Source of the DNA: Flavobacteriaceae bacterium UBA3356 | GTDB lineage: Bacteria; Bacteroidota; Bacteroidia; Flavobacteriales; Flavobacteriaceae | Direction: 5' to 3' | Assembly: GCA_002360635.1 (NCBI GenBank) | Contig: DEQW01000011.1 | Span: 59,269-123,268, forward strand | Length of the DNA: 64,000 nt | In this document: in pieces, positions 44,044 through 52,998 of the stretch | Layout: each line of letters begins with the position of its first letter | Numbering within the stretch: position 1 is the first letter of the stretch | The notes under the pieces: model-generated | What the model saw: only the letters and a program-made list of their open reading frames with translations | The model's database searches: none | What the model was told of the DNA's origin: nothing | Translations under genes and position numbers: made by a program

Positions 44044-44610
44044 TCACGAATTTTCAGTAATGATTTCAGCCAATAGTTTACGAGCTCTCAATAAGCGCAC
44101 TTTCACATTGTTGAGTGGTTCCTGTATTTTTTCAGCAATTTCGTTGTAGCTCATTTCTTGAAAAAAACGTAGGTTGATTACTTCTTGATAATGAGGTTTT
44201 AGTTTTTTTATATATTGAAGCAGTTCGGCTAAGTTTTGTTCGGTTATCAACTTGTCCTCGGCCGTTGGATTATGATCGGCTATTTTCTGAATGTATTCTT
44301 CGGAAGTATTGGTGGTATTTTGATAAAGTGACGCGTTTTTCTTTCGGCTTTTATCTATCTGAATGTTTTTCGAAATTGCAACCAACCAAGTTCCAAATTC
44401 ATACTTTGAATCGAACGTTTCAATTTTATCAAATGCCTTAGCGAAGGTTTCTATTGATATGTCCTCGGCTTCATATTCATTACTAACCCGCTTTATTTGA
44501 AAACCGTAAACCGTGTTCCAAAAAGTATCCAATAAAAACTTAAAAGCACTTTGTTTACCGCTTTTGGCTTTTTGTATTTGATTGTTAATTTCTTCTTTGG
44601 TTACTTCCAA
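44044..44610 (-). CDS. ECF-type RNA polymerase sigma factor
   Basis: A 188-aa sigma-70-family protein with region 2 (about 20-90: YEAEDISIETFAKAF, FGTWLVAISKN) and region 4 (about 130-185: YQEVINLRFFQEMSYNEIAEKI, VKVRLLRARKLL), lacking region 1 and 3. It starts with TTG at 44608-44610, overlapping the GT2 gene by 10 bases; there is no ATG before region 2. No anti-sigma gene follows: the next gene downstream is lipA. Its regulon is unknown. Confidence 0.9.
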   Translation of the reverse strand: MEVTKEEINNQIQKAKSGKQSAFKFLLDTFWNTVYGFQIKRVSNEYEAEDISIETFAKAFDKIETFDSKYEFGTWLVAISKNIQIDKSRKKNASLYQNTTNTSEEYIQKIADHNPTAEDKLITEQNLAELLQYIKKLKPHYQEVINLRFFQEMSYNEIAEKIQEPLNNVKVRLLRARKLLAEIITENS

Positions 44611-45695
44611 CGGCTTTGCTTTGTTGTGCTATTCGAAATAAAGATACTCATTTGATAGCATACTAAAAACAGTTCAAAAATTGGGATAAAAGGAATCAGG
44701 TCGCCTTCTTTTAGTTTTCTTGCGGCTTTTCCAACTATTATATATTGAAAAAGGAACCGAAATAAAATAATGGCAAGGGCTATTTTCCAACTTGAAAAAA
44801 TAAGTGCAAATATGCTTAAGCCCCAAAATAAAAAGTTTGAGGTGTAAAAAAGCCCCAATAAAAATTTATGTAAAGGCTTGTAGCGCTTGGCAGTGGTAAT
44901 GTGTCTTTTTTTCTGAAGCCACCAAGCTTTCCATGTTTTTTTAGGAATAGAATAAGTAAAGGCTTCTTCAGCAACACAAATAGCAGTATTTTTGGGCGTA
45001 GCCGCCTCATTTACAAACAGGTCATCATCGCCAGAAGGCAACTTTATGTGCGACATAAACCCTTTGTTTTCATAATAAAGATTTGCCGTATAGGAAAGAT
45101 TACGGCCTACACCCATATAGGGCATATTGGCTTTTGCGTACGAAAAATACTGTAGTGCAGTCATTAAAGTCTCGAACCTAATTAACCGATTGAGCAATCC
45201 ATCTTTTTTTTGATAAGCACCATAGCCCAATACTAATTGTTTTTCTTGTGAAAAGTGTGCCGTCATTGTGGTAAGCCAATTATTTGATGCAGGCTTGCAG
45301 TCGGCATCGGTAAAAAGCAACCGTTGGTTTTTAGCGCGTTTAAGACCTAAAGTGAGAGCGTATTTTTTATTTCCCCAGAAGGCTTCGTTGTTTTTTACCT
45401 TTACAATCTGGATTTTTGGGTTGTCAACCTGAAACGACTCCATCACTTCTAATGTTTCATCTATAGAAGCGTCATCAATTAAAATCAATTCAAAATCTGG
45501 ATGATTTTGTCCTAACCATAAGGGGATGTGCGCTTTTAGGTTTTCAGCTTCATTTTTAGCACAGACAATTAAGGAAACTGGGTAATTGTTCTCAGATTTT
45601 ATTTCTGAAGAAGGAAGAAAAGAAAATTTTGAAAAAAGAATATAATATCCACAATTAATAACCACTACTGCAGTGAGTGCGTAAAGTAGCACCAT
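44601..45695 (-). CDS. Family 2 glycosyltransferase, membrane-anchored
   Basis: A 364-aa GT2 enzyme: N-terminal helix, the GT-A fold with VSLIVCAKNEAENL, the DDASIDET motif, FTDADCKP (DxD) and GDDD further on, and C-terminal membrane helices. It resembles glycosyltransferases of exopolysaccharide or glycolipid synthesis; donor and acceptor are unknown. It overlaps the sigma factor gene by 10 bases and follows the Cys-rich membrane protein by 42 bp. Confidence 0.9.
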   Translation of the reverse strand: MVLLYALTAVVVINCGYYILFSKFSFLPSSEIKSENNYPVSLIVCAKNEAENLKAHIPLWLGQNHPDFELILIDDASIDETLEVMESFQVDNPKIQIVKVKNNEAFWGNKKYALTLGLKRAKNQRLLFTDADCKPASNNWLTTMTAHFSQEKQLVLGYGAYQKKDGLLNRLIRFETLMTALQYFSYAKANMPYMGVGRNLSYTANLYYENKGFMSHIKLPSGDDDLFVNEAATPKNTAICVAEEAFTYSIPKKTWKAWWLQKKRHITTAKRYKPLHKFLLGLFYTSNFLFWGLSIFALIFSSWKIALAIILFRFLFQYIIVGKAARKLKEGDLIPFIPIFELFLVCYQMSIFISNSTTKQSRWK

Positions 45696-45737
45696 AAGCT
45701 ATTGGTTTAATGATTTCTGAAAAGCTTTTGGCAAAAT

Positions 45738-45953
45738 TTATTTCGAAGGTTGTTCGTGGGCAGGTTCGTTGCAGTTTTCAAACTGATCTGGAGTTTTTCC
45801 GCAAAACCCACACGCTTCGCCATTTTTGTTTAAAAATGGATTTTGGCTAGCGCAAGTTCCAGCAAATTCGCCGTCTTTTTTGCCCCAGATTTTAATAGCA
45901 ATTCCTGCAAAAGCCAATAATAATAGTAAAACTGTAATAAGTAAAATTCCCAT
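45738..45953 (-). CDS. Small Cys-rich single-span membrane protein
   Basis: A 71-aa protein with one membrane helix (about 3-23), a basic stop (KIWGKKDG) and four Cys at 34, 48, 51 and 61 in a short soluble part (TCASQNP, ACGFCGK, NCNEP). The pattern suggests metal binding or disulfides. It is a conserved flavobacterial family without assigned function, first gene of the unit with GT2 and the ECF sigma factor, and has its own -7 box. Confidence 0.82.
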   Translation of the reverse strand: MGILLITVLLLLLAFAGIAIKIWGKKDGEFAGTCASQNPFLNKNGEACGFCGKTPDQFENCNEPAHEQPSK

Positions 45954-45970
45954 AACTAACTTTTATGTTG

Positions 45971-45978
45971 CAAAAATA
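45971..45978 (-). promoter_or_regulatory. -7 box of the Cys-rich protein-GT2-sigma unit
   Basis: The minus strand reads TATTTTTG, 17 bases before the ATG of the 71-aa gene. Confidence 0.5.
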
Positions 45979-46046
45979 CAATCTTTCTTGGTGATGTAGT
46001 GCGATTTTAGTTAATTTTAGCGTAAAATTCACTTAAAAACCGGTAT

Positions 46047-46658
46047 ATGAAATTATTAAAACCCCTTGCAGTTCTTTTTGTAATAACTTTAGCGTTCACA
46101 GCTTGTAAAAACGATAAAAAAGAGCCTGTAGAGGCAAATGAAACGGTCGTTAAAACGGCGCCAGAAAAAGTGAAAAAAGTAAAAAAAGAACTTACCGTTG
46201 AAGAAAAAGAGCAGTTGAACAGTGTAATGTCCAAGTTAATGATAACCGGCGAAACAAAAACGTTTGCAAGTGCCTTGGTGAGTACTGGTCTTACCGATAT
46301 GTTGTCTAAAAACAAAGGGCCTTATACCATATTTGCCCCTACTACAATTGCTTTTGATAGTTTGGATATTGAAAAAAAGCGAGAAATTTTAAACCCTAAA
46401 AATAAAGAAAAGTTAAGCGCCCTTTTAAAGAATCATATTGTGGAAGGAAAAGTGAGTTCATCTGAGTTGCTTCAAAAAAGTAAAGGGAGCTCCAATACAT
46501 TAAAAACCCTTGGTGGAAAAACATTTACTGTTGCCAAACAGGGCAGTGATCTTGTAATTACAGATGGTAACGGGGCCAAAGCTGTATTGGGAAAAAGCGA
46601 TATTGAAGGGTCTAACGGTGTTGTTCACGTTATAGACGAAGTACTTTTCTTAAATTAA
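46047..46658 (+). CDS. Fasciclin (FAS1)-domain lipoprotein
   Basis: A 203-aa lipoprotein (FTAC lipobox, Cys20), a Lys/Glu-rich linker, then one FAS1 domain (about 65-203) with GPYTIFAPTTIAFDSL (H1) and the H2-like VVHVIDEVLF. Such proteins mediate adhesion or matrix contact at the cell surface. It is convergent with murB, overlapping by four bases. Confidence 0.93.
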   Translation: MKLLKPLAVLFVITLAFTACKNDKKEPVEANETVVKTAPEKVKKVKKELTVEEKEQLNSVMSKLMITGETKTFASALVSTGLTDMLSKNKGPYTIFAPTTIAFDSLDIEKKREILNPKNKEKLSALLKNHIVEGKVSSSELLQKSKGSSNTLKTLGGKTFTVAKQGSDLVITDGNGAKAVLGKSDIEGSNGVVHVIDEVLFLN

Positions 46659-47668
46659 AATATGTTTACTTCTGGTTCAATATAGATATCAAACTGGTCT
46701 TTTACAGCTTGTTGTATTTTTAAAGCCAGTTGCCAAATTTCATCACCAGAAGCATTTCCATAATTAACTAAAACAAGTGCTTGGTTTTTATGAATTCCTG
46801 CATCGCCAAATCGTTTTCCTTTAAAACCTGCTTGCTCTATTAGCCATCCAGCCGGAATTTTATATTCAGCAGCAGAAATTTCATAATAGGGAGCATCTGG
46901 ATTTTGAATTTTAAATTTTTTAAATTTTTCAGAACCAATAACGGGGTTCTTAAAAAAACTTCCGCTATTGCCCAATTTTTTAGGATCAGGCAGTTTAGAC
47001 TGCCTAATTTCGATCACCGCTTCTGAAATAGTTGCAATAGTCGGGTTTTCTATGTTTTTTTCAGCGAGCTTTTCCTTAATTGCTCCGTAGCCAGTATTTA
47101 ATTTATGTGCTTTTTTGGTTAGTTGAAAGGTTACAGAAGTGATTATGTAATTCCCTTTTTCTTCATTTTTAAAAATTGAATTCCGGTATCCAAAATTACA
47201 TTCTTCTTTTGTGAATGTTCTTTTATTACCTGTAACTATTTCGATAGCTTCGCAACTAACGAAAGTGTCTTTTAATTCAACTCCATAAGCCCCGATATTT
47301 TGTATGGGGGCCGTACCTACATTTCCAGGGATTAGGGACAGGTTCTCCAATCCGCCGTAATTATTCTTAATGCAATACTGTACAAACTCGTGCCAGTTTT
47401 CACCTGCCATGGCTTGTAAAGTTACTGTGCTGTCTGTTTCAGAAAGTGTTTTTTTTCCTTTTAAATCGAGATGAATAACAAGTGCATCAATATCTTTGGT
47501 AAGCAGCATATTACTCCCTCCGCCTATAATAAAACGATTTTCAAATTTCTTTTCTGAAAGAATTTGCTGCAATTCATCAACCGAAGTAACGGCGATAAAA
47601 TATCTGGCAGAACAGTCTATCCCAAAGGTATTATATTCTTTAAGCGATTTGTTCTCTTCAATTTGCAT
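46655..47668 (-). CDS. murB: UDP-N-acetylenolpyruvoylglucosamine reductase
   Basis: FAD- and NADPH-dependent second committed step of peptidoglycan synthesis, cytoplasmic. The 337-aa type I protein has FIIGGGSNML, SLIPGNVGTAPIQNIGAYG, YRNSIFK and the catalytic Ser in GNSGSFFKNP. It is translationally coupled to the aminotransferase gene by a one-base TAATG overlap. Confidence 0.96.
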   Translation of the reverse strand: MQIEENKSLKEYNTFGIDCSARYFIAVTSVDELQQILSEKKFENRFIIGGGSNMLLTKDIDALVIHLDLKGKKTLSETDSTVTLQAMAGENWHEFVQYCIKNNYGGLENLSLIPGNVGTAPIQNIGAYGVELKDTFVSCEAIEIVTGNKRTFTKEECNFGYRNSIFKNEEKGNYIITSVTFQLTKKAHKLNTGYGAIKEKLAEKNIENPTIATISEAVIEIRQSKLPDPKKLGNSGSFFKNPVIGSEKFKKFKIQNPDAPYYEISAAEYKIPAGWLIEQAGFKGKRFGDAGIHKNQALVLVNYGNASGDEIWQLALKIQQAVKDQFDIYIEPEVNIF

Positions 47669-48861
47669 TAATTGTCTGGATATTGTTCTAAAGCGGTTTT
47701 CAAAATATCAACAGCTTTTAAAAGGCTCTCTTTTTTAAGGACATAAGCAATACGGACTTGGTTTTTACCAACTCCTGGAGTAGAATAAAAACCTGCAGCT
47801 GGCGCAACCATAATGGTTTCACCGTTTAGGTCGAAATCTTCTAACAGCCACTGTGCAAACACATCGCTATCTTTAATAGGTAATTCGGCAATACAGTAAA
47901 AGGCACCTTTTGGTTCGCCAACTTTAACACCCGGAATTTCCTTTAATTTTTCAATTAATAGATCACGGCGTTCTTTATATTCCTTTGTAACATCGTCGAA
48001 ATAGCTCTGTGGTGTTTTTAAAGCGGCTTCACTGGCAATTTGTGCAAATGTTGGCGGGCTTAAACGAGCTTGGGCAAACTTTAAAGCGGTACTGAGAACT
48101 TCCTTGTTCTTAGTGACCAAACAGCCAATACGAGCGCCGCACATGCTATACCGTTTTGAAACGGAGTCTATAATGATTCCATTTTCGGCCATGCTCTCTT
48201 CTTGTAAAATTGAATAGTGCTTTTCATCGCCGTATACAAATTCACGGTACACCTCGTCGGCAACTAAAAACAAATCGTGTTTTTTAACTATTTCAGCAAG
48301 TTTTTTAATTTCTTCTTTTGAATACAAATAACCAGTTGGATTACCAGGATTACAAATTAAGATCGCTTTTGTCTTTGGAGTAATCAACTTTTCAAATTCT
48401 GAAATAGGGGGAAGTGCAAAATTATTTTCAATTTTTGAAATAACCGGCACAATATTTATTCCTGAAGCTGTAGCAAAACCATTATAGTTGGCGTAGAATG
48501 GTTCTGGGATTATTATTTCATCACCTGTGTCTGCAATACTTCCCATTGCAAACAACAAGGCTTCACTACCTCCTGTGGTAACGATTATTTCATCGTGTTC
48601 TACAGGTATGTTTTGCTTGTTATAATAAGCTGCGATTTTTTTACGATAGCCTTCAGAGCCTTCAGACCGGGTGTAGGCCAATATGTCAAGGTGGTGCAAA
48701 GAGACTGCATCCATAGCAACTTGTGGCGTTTTAATGTCAGGCTGGCCAATATTTAAATGATAAACTTTTTTATTGGCTTTATAAGCTTTTTCTGCAAATG
48801 GAACCAGCTTTCTTATTGGAGATTCAGGCATATTCTGCCCTTTTACGGATACTTTAGGCAT
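47668..48861 (-). CDS. PLP-dependent aminotransferase, class I
   Basis: A 397-aa fold-type I aminotransferase related to AspC/alanine aminotransferases; the PLP-binding segment SVSKRYSMCGARIG contains the Schiff-base Lys, with CNPGNPTGYLYS and ADEVYREF upstream and the C-terminal RIAYV Arg. The amino donor and acceptor are not determined. The ATG at 48859-48861 is the start; the longer frame begins with TTG at 48882, inside a near-consensus GACCTTTG box. Confidence 0.9.
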   Translation of the reverse strand: MPKVSVKGQNMPESPIRKLVPFAEKAYKANKKVYHLNIGQPDIKTPQVAMDAVSLHHLDILAYTRSEGSEGYRKKIAAYYNKQNIPVEHDEIIVTTGGSEALLFAMGSIADTGDEIIIPEPFYANYNGFATASGINIVPVISKIENNFALPPISEFEKLITPKTKAILICNPGNPTGYLYSKEEIKKLAEIVKKHDLFLVADEVYREFVYGDEKHYSILQEESMAENGIIIDSVSKRYSMCGARIGCLVTKNKEVLSTALKFAQARLSPPTFAQIASEAALKTPQSYFDDVTKEYKERRDLLIEKLKEIPGVKVGEPKGAFYCIAELPIKDSDVFAQWLLEDFDLNGETIMVAPAAGFYSTPGVGKNQVRIAYVLKKESLLKAVDILKTALEQYPDN

Positions 48862-48955
48862 AGCGTGTGTTTTAGCTAGCAAAGGTCTAAAATTAATTTA
48901 TAATTACCCACCCAATATAGTAATCTTTCAGTAATTTTTTTTATCTTGATATTAC

Positions 48956-50308
48956 TTGAAAGTATTACGATATACAATCTTCTTGGGCATTTTACTTTTT
49001 GCCCATTACACTGTTTTTCCCCAAGGGACTTTTACACTTCCTGAAGGTGATAAAAGAGATAAGATTTCTTTTGATTTAGTTAACAATATTGTGGTTATCC
49101 CAGTAGAGGTAAATGGAGCCCAACTTTCCTTTTTGTTGGATACAGGTGTAAAATCTACCATTATTTTTAGCCTTAATCAACAAGACTCAGTTTCATTAAA
49201 CGAAACAAAGCCTATAAACATAAGGGGCTTAGGCGATGGTGGTTTTTTAAAAGGGTTAAAAAGTGAAAACAATGAAATTAAAATTGGCAATGCGGTAAGC
49301 AAGAACCACACTATTTATGTAATATTTGAAAACTCGTTAAACCTTTCCCCTAGAATGGGAGTTCCAATAAATGGAATTATTGGTTTGGATTTTTTTAAAA
49401 GTTTTATCGTAAAAACAAACTACACCTCAAAGCGACTAAAGTTTTACAATCCCGAAACATATTCGTATCGTGAATGCCGAAGATGTGAGATTTTCAACCT
49501 TGATTTTTTTAAAGATAAGCCTTACATAAACCTTACTGTGCAATTAGGTAAAAAAGAAGAAGATGTTACCTTACTGTTGGATAGTGGCTCAAGTGACGCT
49601 CTTTGGTTATTTGATACAGAAGGGTTTTTGTCAGAAAATCCAAAAAATTATTTTAAAGATTTTCTAGGTCTTGGTTTAAGTGGAAATATTTACGGAAAAA
49701 GATCTAGGTTGAATAAAGCAGAATTAGGGGATTTTGTTATGGAAAATGTGAATGTAGCATTTCCAAATAAAGAGGCCACTCAAAATATAGAATTATACGT
49801 AGAGCGTGATGGTAGCTTGGGAGGCGATTTTTTGAGACGATTTACAGTAACTATGGATTATTCTAACAAGAAAGTTATGCTTAAACGAAACCGAAACTTC
49901 TCAGATCCGTTTCATTACAATATGAGTGGGTTGACAGTTGAACACGATGGTGTTGATGTCTATACGGAAAGGAGTACGCTTAAAAAGTCCAAAATTGATG
50001 GATTGGGGAATGATAGCGCATTAGATAGGGCATCAGGTTACAATGTGTATGATATCTATTCAAAAACTGAAATTTTTTTAGTACCTCGTTATGTGGTTGC
50101 AGAGGTTAGGGAAAATTCTGTAGCACAACGCTCTGGAATAATAAAAGGAGATGAAATTCTCAAAATAAATGGTAAGCCAGCGCATAAATATAAACTGTAC
50201 AATTTAAATACGCTGTTTTCTTCAGAAGAAGGGAAGAGGATAAACTTAGAGGTTAAACGAAACGAGAGGGTTTTTAATGTGAGCTTTAGGCTTGAAAAAG
50301 TTTTATAA
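48956..50308 (+). CDS. Exported retropepsin-like aspartyl protease with PDZ domain
   Basis: A 450-aa secreted or periplasmic protein. Signal peptide (ending VFPQG), two retropepsin-like halves with LLDTGVKST (Asp62) and LLLDSGSSD (Asp209), each followed by a hydrophobic flap-side motif (IIGLDFF and GGDFLRR), then a PDZ domain (about 355-445: VRENSVAQRSGIIKGDEILKINGK in parts). The start is TTG at 48956: an in-frame stop lies at 48947-48949 and no ATG precedes the signal peptide. The second half uses DSG instead of DTG. Confidence 0.88.
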   Translation: MKVLRYTIFLGILLFAHYTVFPQGTFTLPEGDKRDKISFDLVNNIVVIPVEVNGAQLSFLLDTGVKSTIIFSLNQQDSVSLNETKPINIRGLGDGGFLKGLKSENNEIKIGNAVSKNHTIYVIFENSLNLSPRMGVPINGIIGLDFFKSFIVKTNYTSKRLKFYNPETYSYRECRRCEIFNLDFFKDKPYINLTVQLGKKEEDVTLLLDSGSSDALWLFDTEGFLSENPKNYFKDFLGLGLSGNIYGKRSRLNKAELGDFVMENVNVAFPNKEATQNIELYVERDGSLGGDFLRRFTVTMDYSNKKVMLKRNRNFSDPFHYNMSGLTVEHDGVDVYTERSTLKKSKIDGLGNDSALDRASGYNVYDIYSKTEIFLVPRYVVAEVRENSVAQRSGIIKGDEILKINGKPAHKYKLYNLNTLFSSEEGKRINLEVKRNERVFNVSFRLEKVL

Positions 50309-51823
50309 CTTAAGCCCAAAAGTAAACACAAAGGAATCGTCTATAGTGTTTACCAAAGCGCTATCTGTTAACCCAGTAGAATATAATTGTTGCTGTCTCT
50401 CTTGTTCGGTTCTGGCATACGATAAATCCATATAGTAATTTCCGAAATTATAGCCTAGGCCTAGTGAAAAACCATTTAAATCATCCATTATTTGTTTGTT
50501 GTTATATGGGCTTTCTTCAAAGCGGTACCCAGCCCGAAAACTAACATCGTTAAAACGATATTCACCACCAAATCTATAGGTAGATGCTCCTTTTAACACA
50601 GTGTCGATATTTGTGTTTTCTGACGCAAAAACAGGGTCCGATGTTGGCTTAAAAGTGATTTCAGAAAAATCTTTATAGGAATAATCAAAACTGATGAGTC
50701 CACTTTTTCCAAAAATGTAAGCTGCACTAGCTGCTAATTTTCCAGGAGTTTTCAGGTTGTAATCTTCGTAAATATTTAAAACCCTAGGATCTACCACCAC
50801 GGTGTTTGTTTGACCATTGTTTGTTCTTTGGGTCTCTAAATACTGTGTTGTTTCTTCAGAAATTGTAAACCAAGTTGGAGTATCGTAAGTTAATCCTAAT
50901 CGTAGGTTTTCTGTCGCTTTGGCTATTGCACCTATTTGTGCCGAAAACCCAGAGCCCAGGACAGAAAGGTTGTTTTCAAAACCAATTTCATTAACTGTGC
51001 TGCCTTGGTTGTTGTTCCTTTCAAAAAGAAAGGTACTTTGCCGGTAATCTATAATGTGCGAGTTTAGGTTTATTCCAAAGTAAAAAGCGTCTGTATATTG
51101 GGTAGCAAGGTTCAATGTGTATTTTCCACTGTATCCTTCGCTTACCAAAACATAATCTTGATTGAAAGTACCTGGCGCTACGTTAGATGTGTATTGTGTG
51201 TTGTTTGAATTTTGAGGATCTAAGGGATCAAAAATAAACCCTTGATACCCCAAAAAGGCATTTTGCGCTGCGGCACCTTGAGTTTCCCCAAGAAAAGTGT
51301 ATAAATCTGCTATGGTTTCAGTGCCTTGTAATTGCAATAAATTTAACGGCGTTCCTTGTGCTTGCTCTAAAAAGAAATTAGCTATTGAAGTGTTTCCGTT
51401 TCCAGCTATAAAAAGCTCGTCATCAAAATTTTGGGTATTATTATAGTTTACTCCCAGTGTAAATTTTTTCCAAGGTGAATTTTCGTTGGTATTATCAAAA
51501 ACAAAAACGCCTCCAACTTGGTTAAGACTTACATCGGAATCTAAACTTTTAGTAAATGTATTAAAATAAAGTGCTTCATTGTCTTTGCCCATTACACCTG
51601 CTGATATGCTAGCTTCATTTCTTAAAAAAACGGCTCCTCCAGCCGGATTTATAGCAATAGCCGATAAATCCCCGCCTAAAGCTCCAAAAGCTCCGCTAAG
51701 TGCATTAAACCTTGCAGTACCTGTTGTGTTTTCTTGGCTATACCGAAGTCCATCAACTAGACCTTGAGCGTGTAAAGTTGCCACAGAAATAGCCATTATG
51801 AGGAAGAGAATACTCTTTTTCAT
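50303..51823 (-). CDS. OmpP1/FadL-type outer-membrane transporter
   Basis: A 506-aa outer-membrane beta-barrel with a signal peptide (LHAQ) and the FadL-like N-terminus DGLRYSQENTTGTARFNALSGAFGALGGDLSAIAINPAG (in parts). The Asn-Pro-Ala motif is the typical one of the family, which takes up long-chain fatty acids and other hydrophobics; in flavobacteria it is sometimes named hemin receptor. It ends convergently with the protease-PDZ gene, overlapping by six bases. Confidence 0.92.
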   Translation of the reverse strand: MKKSILFLIMAISVATLHAQGLVDGLRYSQENTTGTARFNALSGAFGALGGDLSAIAINPAGGAVFLRNEASISAGVMGKDNEALYFNTFTKSLDSDVSLNQVGGVFVFDNTNENSPWKKFTLGVNYNNTQNFDDELFIAGNGNTSIANFFLEQAQGTPLNLLQLQGTETIADLYTFLGETQGAAAQNAFLGYQGFIFDPLDPQNSNNTQYTSNVAPGTFNQDYVLVSEGYSGKYTLNLATQYTDAFYFGINLNSHIIDYRQSTFLFERNNNQGSTVNEIGFENNLSVLGSGFSAQIGAIAKATENLRLGLTYDTPTWFTISEETTQYLETQRTNNGQTNTVVVDPRVLNIYEDYNLKTPGKLAASAAYIFGKSGLISFDYSYKDFSEITFKPTSDPVFASENTNIDTVLKGASTYRFGGEYRFNDVSFRAGYRFEESPYNNKQIMDDLNGFSLGLGYNFGNYYMDLSYARTEQERQQQLYSTGLTDSALVNTIDDSFVFTFGLKL

Positions 51824-51854
51824 ATCAATATTTTTTTAATTTTTGGTTTAGAAA

Positions 51855-52883
51855 TTATCCGCGTCCGCCGCCTCTTCTGCTTCCGCCACTGCTCCTGCTA
51901 GAACCGGAAGAACGTGACGATCCGCCAGAACTCCTCATGCTGCCAGAACTCCTTGAACTTCTTGTTGAAGGGGTGTATGATCTTGTCCTTCTTGATGAGT
52001 TATTACTTCTCACATTATTACTTCGTGAGTTAGAGCTTCTTCTTATGTTTGAGTTTCTTCTTACCGAATTAGTGTTCCTTCTGGAAAAATTGGAATTTCT
52101 TCTCACAGTATTTGAATTACTTCTTCTGGCATTTGTTCTCCTTATCAACTCAGATCTTGAATAAGAACGTCGACTGTTCGTGGCATCGGACGATCTTCCG
52201 CGAGCATTAGATCTGGTGTAATCTGTATTTCTTCTTCCACGGTTGTATGAAATTCCATTATGATAGTTATTTCCGTAATAGCCGCCGTGAGCATAATAGT
52301 TGTTATAGTAGTAAGGGTAATAGCCACCACCATAGAAAGGGTAGCCCCAACCATAAAAGCCGCCGTAATAAGGATAACCCCAGCCACCAAAGCCTATGCC
52401 CCAGTTCCAGTAAGGTCTGTAAAAGCTATACGGATATCCCCAATAGCTGTTGTAGCCCCAATACGGGCTGTTCCAATATCCAAAGTTAAAGCCACTGTTA
52501 TTGTATATATTTACGGTAACGTCTTCGGCGTTGCTTCCCCAAGGGCCGTAACCTTCTTCATAATCGTCTCTCTCTTCAATGACTATATTGCCTTCATCGT
52601 CCATATATTCTGAAGTAGTGTAGGCTTCAATATCTGTAAAAACCAAATCTTCATCTTCAGGAATGTTCTCAAGTTCATTAGCTTTGGAATTAAAATATTG
52701 TTTGTAATAATTGCCTCTGTCGGGAGCATTTTCTTCAACTGCAACTTCCTCGCCCGAGCTATAAATACCATCGGTATCTGAATAACCAGAATTATAAGTT
52801 CCGCAGGAAGTGAGTACCAACGCTGTAATCCCCATAATTAAAAAGGGGATGGTTCTTTTTTGGATGTTGTATCGTGATTGCAT
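51855..52883 (-). CDS. Low-complexity lipoprotein with Gly/Tyr/Trp- and Arg/Ser/Asn-rich regions
   Basis: A 342-aa lipoprotein (LTSC, Cys27) without enzymatic motif. After an acidic region (about 45-120) comes an aromatic-glycine segment (about 127-215, GYW/GYPYYGG type repeats) and a strongly basic Arg/Ser/Asn tail (about 218-342: RRNSN, SSRSSGS, SRRGGGRG). Such tails may bind polyanions, for example LPS, polysaccharide or nucleic acid. It lies 31 bp upstream of the FadL-like gene on the same strand. I see no family beyond hypothetical flavobacterial proteins. Confidence 0.82.
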   Translation of the reverse strand: MQSRYNIQKRTIPFLIMGITALVLTSCGTYNSGYSDTDGIYSSGEEVAVEENAPDRGNYYKQYFNSKANELENIPEDEDLVFTDIEAYTTSEYMDDEGNIVIEERDDYEEGYGPWGSNAEDVTVNIYNNSGFNFGYWNSPYWGYNSYWGYPYSFYRPYWNWGIGFGGWGYPYYGGFYGWGYPFYGGGYYPYYYNNYYAHGGYYGNNYHNGISYNRGRRNTDYTRSNARGRSSDATNSRRSYSRSELIRRTNARRSNSNTVRRNSNFSRRNTNSVRRNSNIRRSSNSRSNNVRSNNSSRRTRSYTPSTRSSRSSGSMRSSGGSSRSSGSSRSSGGSRRGGGRG

Positions 52884-52969
52884 AACTGCTTTTATTTTAA
52901 TTGTTGGACTTCTTAAAAATAATTAGTTTTGTCGAGATAAACGAGAACTACTAATCATTTAACACTATA

Positions 52970-52986
52970 GGCACAAGTTTTGTGCC
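52970..52986. promoter_or_regulatory. Short palindrome upstream of proS
   Basis: GGCACAA-GTT-TTGTGCC, 7-bp perfect arms around a 3-base loop, ends 12 bases before the proS ATG. It could be an operator or an mRNA hairpin at the ribosome site; no T-run follows, so it is not a terminator. Confidence 0.45.
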
Positions 52987-52998
52987 AAACTGCGGTAT

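Noticed and set aside
52145..52613. Long frames on both strands over the low-complexity lipoprotein (including 52260-52613 plus)
   Set aside because: They arise from periodic Gly/Tyr/Trp and Arg/Ser codons read in other frames; no start signals or domains.
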